Source: JAHBXL01 sp038247555 (lineage in GTDB: Bacteria > Planctomycetota > Phycisphaerae > Phycisphaerales > UBA1924). Taken from it: 6,839 bases of DNA. The notes below the pieces were generated by a model. The model had not been told where the DNA came from. It did no database searches and was given only the letters and a program-made list of their open reading frames with translations. This document shows positions 5,013 to 6,839 of the stretch, piece after piece. The stretch's first letter is position 1. The number at the start of each line of letters is the position of its first letter. A program made the translations under genes and the position numbers. The stretch is from the NCBI GenBank assembly GCA_038247555.1, contig JBBRUT010000173.1, positions 1 through 6,839 of the forward strand, given 5' to 3'.

Positions 5013-6602
5013 TTGAGATTCGACGCCTCACAACAGATGCGCATGGGCCAGCACATGAAGCTGGCCCCGAGGATGATCCAGTCGATGGAGATCCTGCAGA
5101 TGCCGCTCCAGCAGTTGGAGGAGCGCATCGCGCAGGAGCTTGAGTCAAACGCGACGCTGGAGCTGTCAGAAGCGGGGGAGGAAGGCCCGGATTCGACCGG
5201 GACCGGGGCGAACGCGCAGGCTGAGGCCCGGGCCGACGCCGCGGCCGACATCAACGCCGAAGACCAGCCGATGCGCGTGGATGAGGGACACGGGGAAGAC
5301 GACTTTGCGCGGCTGGATTCCTTCGAGCAGACGCACCCCGATGCGGCGGAGAATGCCTTCGACGAAGAGGCGCGGCCACCGGAGGCTGCGCGGCTTGAGG
5401 ATCTGGGTTCGTTCTCACGCGCGCGTCTGGAAGGTGAGCCCGACGCCAAGAGCGAGGCGATGGCCAACACCGCCTCGCGCGCCGCATCCCTCATCGAGCA
5501 GTTGCAGGACCAGTGGCGGCTCGCGGATGTTGAAGATTCGCTGCGGCCGCTAGGCGAGCAGGTCATCGCGTTCATCGACGACGACGGCTACCTGCGCACC
5601 AACCTTGAAACAATCATCGACCGCTGGCCCCCGGACCAACCCAAACCGACGAAGGAAGAGCTGGAACGCGGCCTGCGCGCGGTGCAGTTGTTGATCGAGC
5701 CCGCGGGCGTCGCCGCGCGCGACACGCGCGAATGTCTGCTGCTGCAGATCGAGGCGCTTTCGGAGCAACATGGTGGGGGCGGCGAGGACCGGGCGGAGTG
5801 GGGAGTGGTGCGGAAACTCATCGATGAGCATCTGGAAGATCTGGCGCAGAACCGCCTGCCGCGGATCGTCGAGAAGACCGGCCTGTCGATGGAGGAGCTC
5901 AAGCACGCGATGGAACGGATGCGTGTGCTGAGCCTTGCGCCGGGCCGGCAACTGGTGCAGGACCCGCCCAGCGCGATCGTGCCGGATGCGATCGTGGAGT
6001 ATGACGCCGATTCGGACCGGTACGTCGCCTACCTGAACGATTCGCGCATGCCGGGCCTGCGCATCAACCGCGAGTACGCGATGCTCGCCAAGGACCGGGC
6101 GGCCCCCAAGCCCACGCGCGAGTTCCTCAAGAAGTCCCTCTCCAACGCCTCCTGGCTGATCGATGCCGTGGAGCAACGCCGCAAAACCCTCCTGCGCGTG
6201 ATCAAGGTCGTGGTCGAGGCCCAGCGCGAGTTCTTTGACTATGGCCCCCAGGCGCTGCGGCCACTGCCCATGACGCTCGTCGCCGAGCAGCTCGGCGTGC
6301 ACGTCGCCACCGTCAGCCGCGCAGTCGCCGAGAAGTACCTTCTCACGCCCCGCGGCATCGTCCCGCTGCGTTCCTTCTTCTCCGGCGGCACCCAGACCCA
6401 ATCCGGCGAGGAAATGAGCTGGGACGCCATCAAGGCCGCGCTCAAGGACATCATCGACGCCGAAGATAAGCACAACCCACTCAGCGACGATGCCCTCGCC
6501 GACGCCCTGAAGGATCGCGGTATCGAAATCGCCCGGCGCACCGTCGCCAAGTACCGCGACCAGCTCAACATCCCCTCAGCGCGCCTGCGGAAGGCGTACT
6601 GA
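5013..6602 (+). CDS. rpoN: RNA polymerase sigma-54 factor RpoN
   Basis: Sigma-54 directs RNA polymerase to -24/-12 promoters that need an AAA+ activator. The 529 residues have the full architecture. Region I (about 1-50) contains MKLAPRMIQSMEILQ (15-29) and LESNATLEL. Region II (about 51-150) is strongly acidic. The core-binding region has FIDDDGYL (187-194) and EPAGVAARD (229-237). The helix-turn-helix begins near MTLVAEQLGVHVATVSRAVA (420-439) and is followed by TPRGI. The RpoN box ARRTVAKYR is at 507-515. I chose TTG at 5013 because MRFDASQQMRMGQ precedes the conserved helix in the way expected for the family, and AAGGA lies 12 bases upstream, a long spacing. The ATG at 5037 (residue 9) is an alternative with no ribosome site. 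No activator gene is in the window. Region II is long, which is the only oddity. Assignment is secure. Confidence 0.96.
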   Translation: MRFDASQQMRMGQHMKLAPRMIQSMEILQMPLQQLEERIAQELESNATLELSEAGEEGPDSTGTGANAQAEARADAAADINAEDQPMRVDEGHGEDDFARLDSFEQTHPDAAENAFDEEARPPEAARLEDLGSFSRARLEGEPDAKSEAMANTASRAASLIEQLQDQWRLADVEDSLRPLGEQVIAFIDDDGYLRTNLETIIDRWPPDQPKPTKEELERGLRAVQLLIEPAGVAARDTRECLLLQIEALSEQHGGGGEDRAEWGVVRKLIDEHLEDLAQNRLPRIVEKTGLSMEELKHAMERMRVLSLAPGRQLVQDPPSAIVPDAIVEYDADSDRYVAYLNDSRMPGLRINREYAMLAKDRAAPKPTREFLKKSLSNASWLIDAVEQRRKTLLRVIKVVVEAQREFFDYGPQALRPLPMTLVAEQLGVHVATVSRAVAEKYLLTPRGIVPLRSFFSGGTQTQSGEEMSWDAIKAALKDIIDAEDKHNPLSDDALADALKDRGIEIARRTVAKYRDQLNIPSARLRKAY

Positions 6603-6611
6603 CCCCGCGTG

Positions 6612-6632
6612 GCACGGGCATCCTGCCCGTGC
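6612..6632. repeat. HGQDARAT-type hairpin repeat after rpoN
   Basis: GCACGGGCA and TGCCCGTGC form a perfect 9-pair stem around a TCC loop, 9 bases after the rpoN stop. The minus strand across it translates as HGQDARAT and the plus strand as GTGILPV. Both strings recur as spurious peptide tails in planctomycete and related annotations because this hairpin is a dispersed genomic repeat. That recurrence is from memory, not from a search. It may also act as the 3' end of the rpoN message, though no T-run follows. Confidence 0.7.
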
Positions 6633-6639
6633 TCATCCT

Positions 6640-6662
6640 CAACCGCGCCTTTTCGGCGGTTG
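6640..6662 (+). terminator. Second hairpin after rpoN, possible weak terminator
   Basis: CAACCGC and GCGGTTG make a 7-pair stem around a 9-base loop that contains TTTT. An alternative inner fold pairs CGCC with GGCG around TTTTC. There is no T-run after the stem, so it is not a standard intrinsic terminator. Together with the hairpin just before it, it could block 3' decay or end transcription with Rho. Confidence 0.3.
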
Positions 6663-6839
6663 GCACAGGTGTCTTCTCCGCCTTGATGTGCCACTGGACA
6701 AAGCCGGCGCCGACCCGAGGGGGTGCCGCGTGGCCAGTGCTCTTGACCCGCGCCTTCGCCCTTCATCCGCCCTGCCGAGCCTGACACTTCACCTCTCGCG
6801 ACATGGCCCCTTCCCAGCCGCAGTGCCGCCCGTTCTCAC

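Larger units (their letters stand above)
6603..6839. other. Non-coding tail after rpoN with several inverted repeats
   Basis: No credible gene is visible in these 237 bases. Besides the two hairpins listed separately, GGCACA (6662-6667) pairs with TGTGCC (6687-6692), and CACTGG (6692-6697) pairs with CCAGTG (6734-6739). An ATG at 6804 opens a short frame to the right edge, but it has no Shine-Dalgarno and too few codons to judge. Confidence 0.5.

Noticed and set aside
4526..5575. Minus-strand open frame (349 codons) spanning recR, the tandem repeat and rpoN
   Set aside because: It is Ser/Arg-rich with an SVVSVV stretch produced by the 9-base repeat and crosses two well-supported genes on the other strand.
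5550..6473. Minus-strand open frame (307 codons) opposite rpoN
   Set aside because: It is antisense to the core-binding and DNA-binding parts of RpoN, with no recognisable domain; a normal outcome of high GC at third codon positions.
6610..6626. Possible sigma-54 promoter TGGCACG after rpoN
   Set aside because: The -24 half matches, but the next TGC is two bases out of register, and the sequence is fully explained by the hairpin repeat.
6239..6787. Minus-strand open frame (182 codons) over the rpoN 3' end and tail
   Set aside because: It contains the HGQDARAT string from the hairpin repeat and is otherwise the antisense of rpoN; a known kind of false gene.
6804..6839. Start of a plus-strand gene at the right edge (ATG 6804)
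   Set aside because: Only 12 codons are visible, there is no Shine-Dalgarno, and nothing in them can be recognised.

Overview
The window looks like ordinary core chromosome from a GC-rich, flagellated member of the Planctomycetota, most likely near the class Phycisphaerae. This placement is an inference. It rests on the RpoN N-terminus, the degenerate LEPR-XLL-like start of a Calx-beta protein, use of TTG and GTG starts, and two intergenic repeat types that I know from planctomycete and related genomes: ACCACGGAGGG arms, and a GGCACGGGCATCCTGCCCGTG hairpin that reads HGQDARAT on the opposite strand.

Layout. On the minus strand, reading from right to left, are gmk (guanylate kinase, 3303-3932), a 279-base leader, motA (2241-3023), motB (1368-2198), a 181-base spacer with a perfect 22-base palindrome, and the 5' part of a Calx-beta repeat protein that runs off the left edge (1-1186). 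On the plus strand, diverging from gmk across 64 bases, are recR (3997-4710), a 302-base non-coding stretch with a 9-base tandem repeat inside inverted ACCACGGAGGG arms, rpoN (sigma-54, 5013-6602), and a non-coding tail with hairpins to the right edge.

How the genes relate. MotA and MotB form the ion-conducting stator of the flagellar motor. RpoN is an alternative sigma factor that controls flagellar genes in many bacteria, but I found no convincing -24/-12 promoter in front of motA, so a direct link here is not shown. Gmk (nucleotide metabolism) and RecR (recombinational repair) are housekeeping genes. The Calx-beta protein is probably exported or surface-associated.

I do not see a new defence, mobile or biosynthetic system. 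The points worth a second look are the non-coding repeats, the hairpin beside the Calx-beta ribosome binding site, the His/Gly-rich cytoplasmic N-terminus of MotB with its altered peptidoglycan-binding motif, and the LEPR-XLL-like start of the Calx-beta protein.
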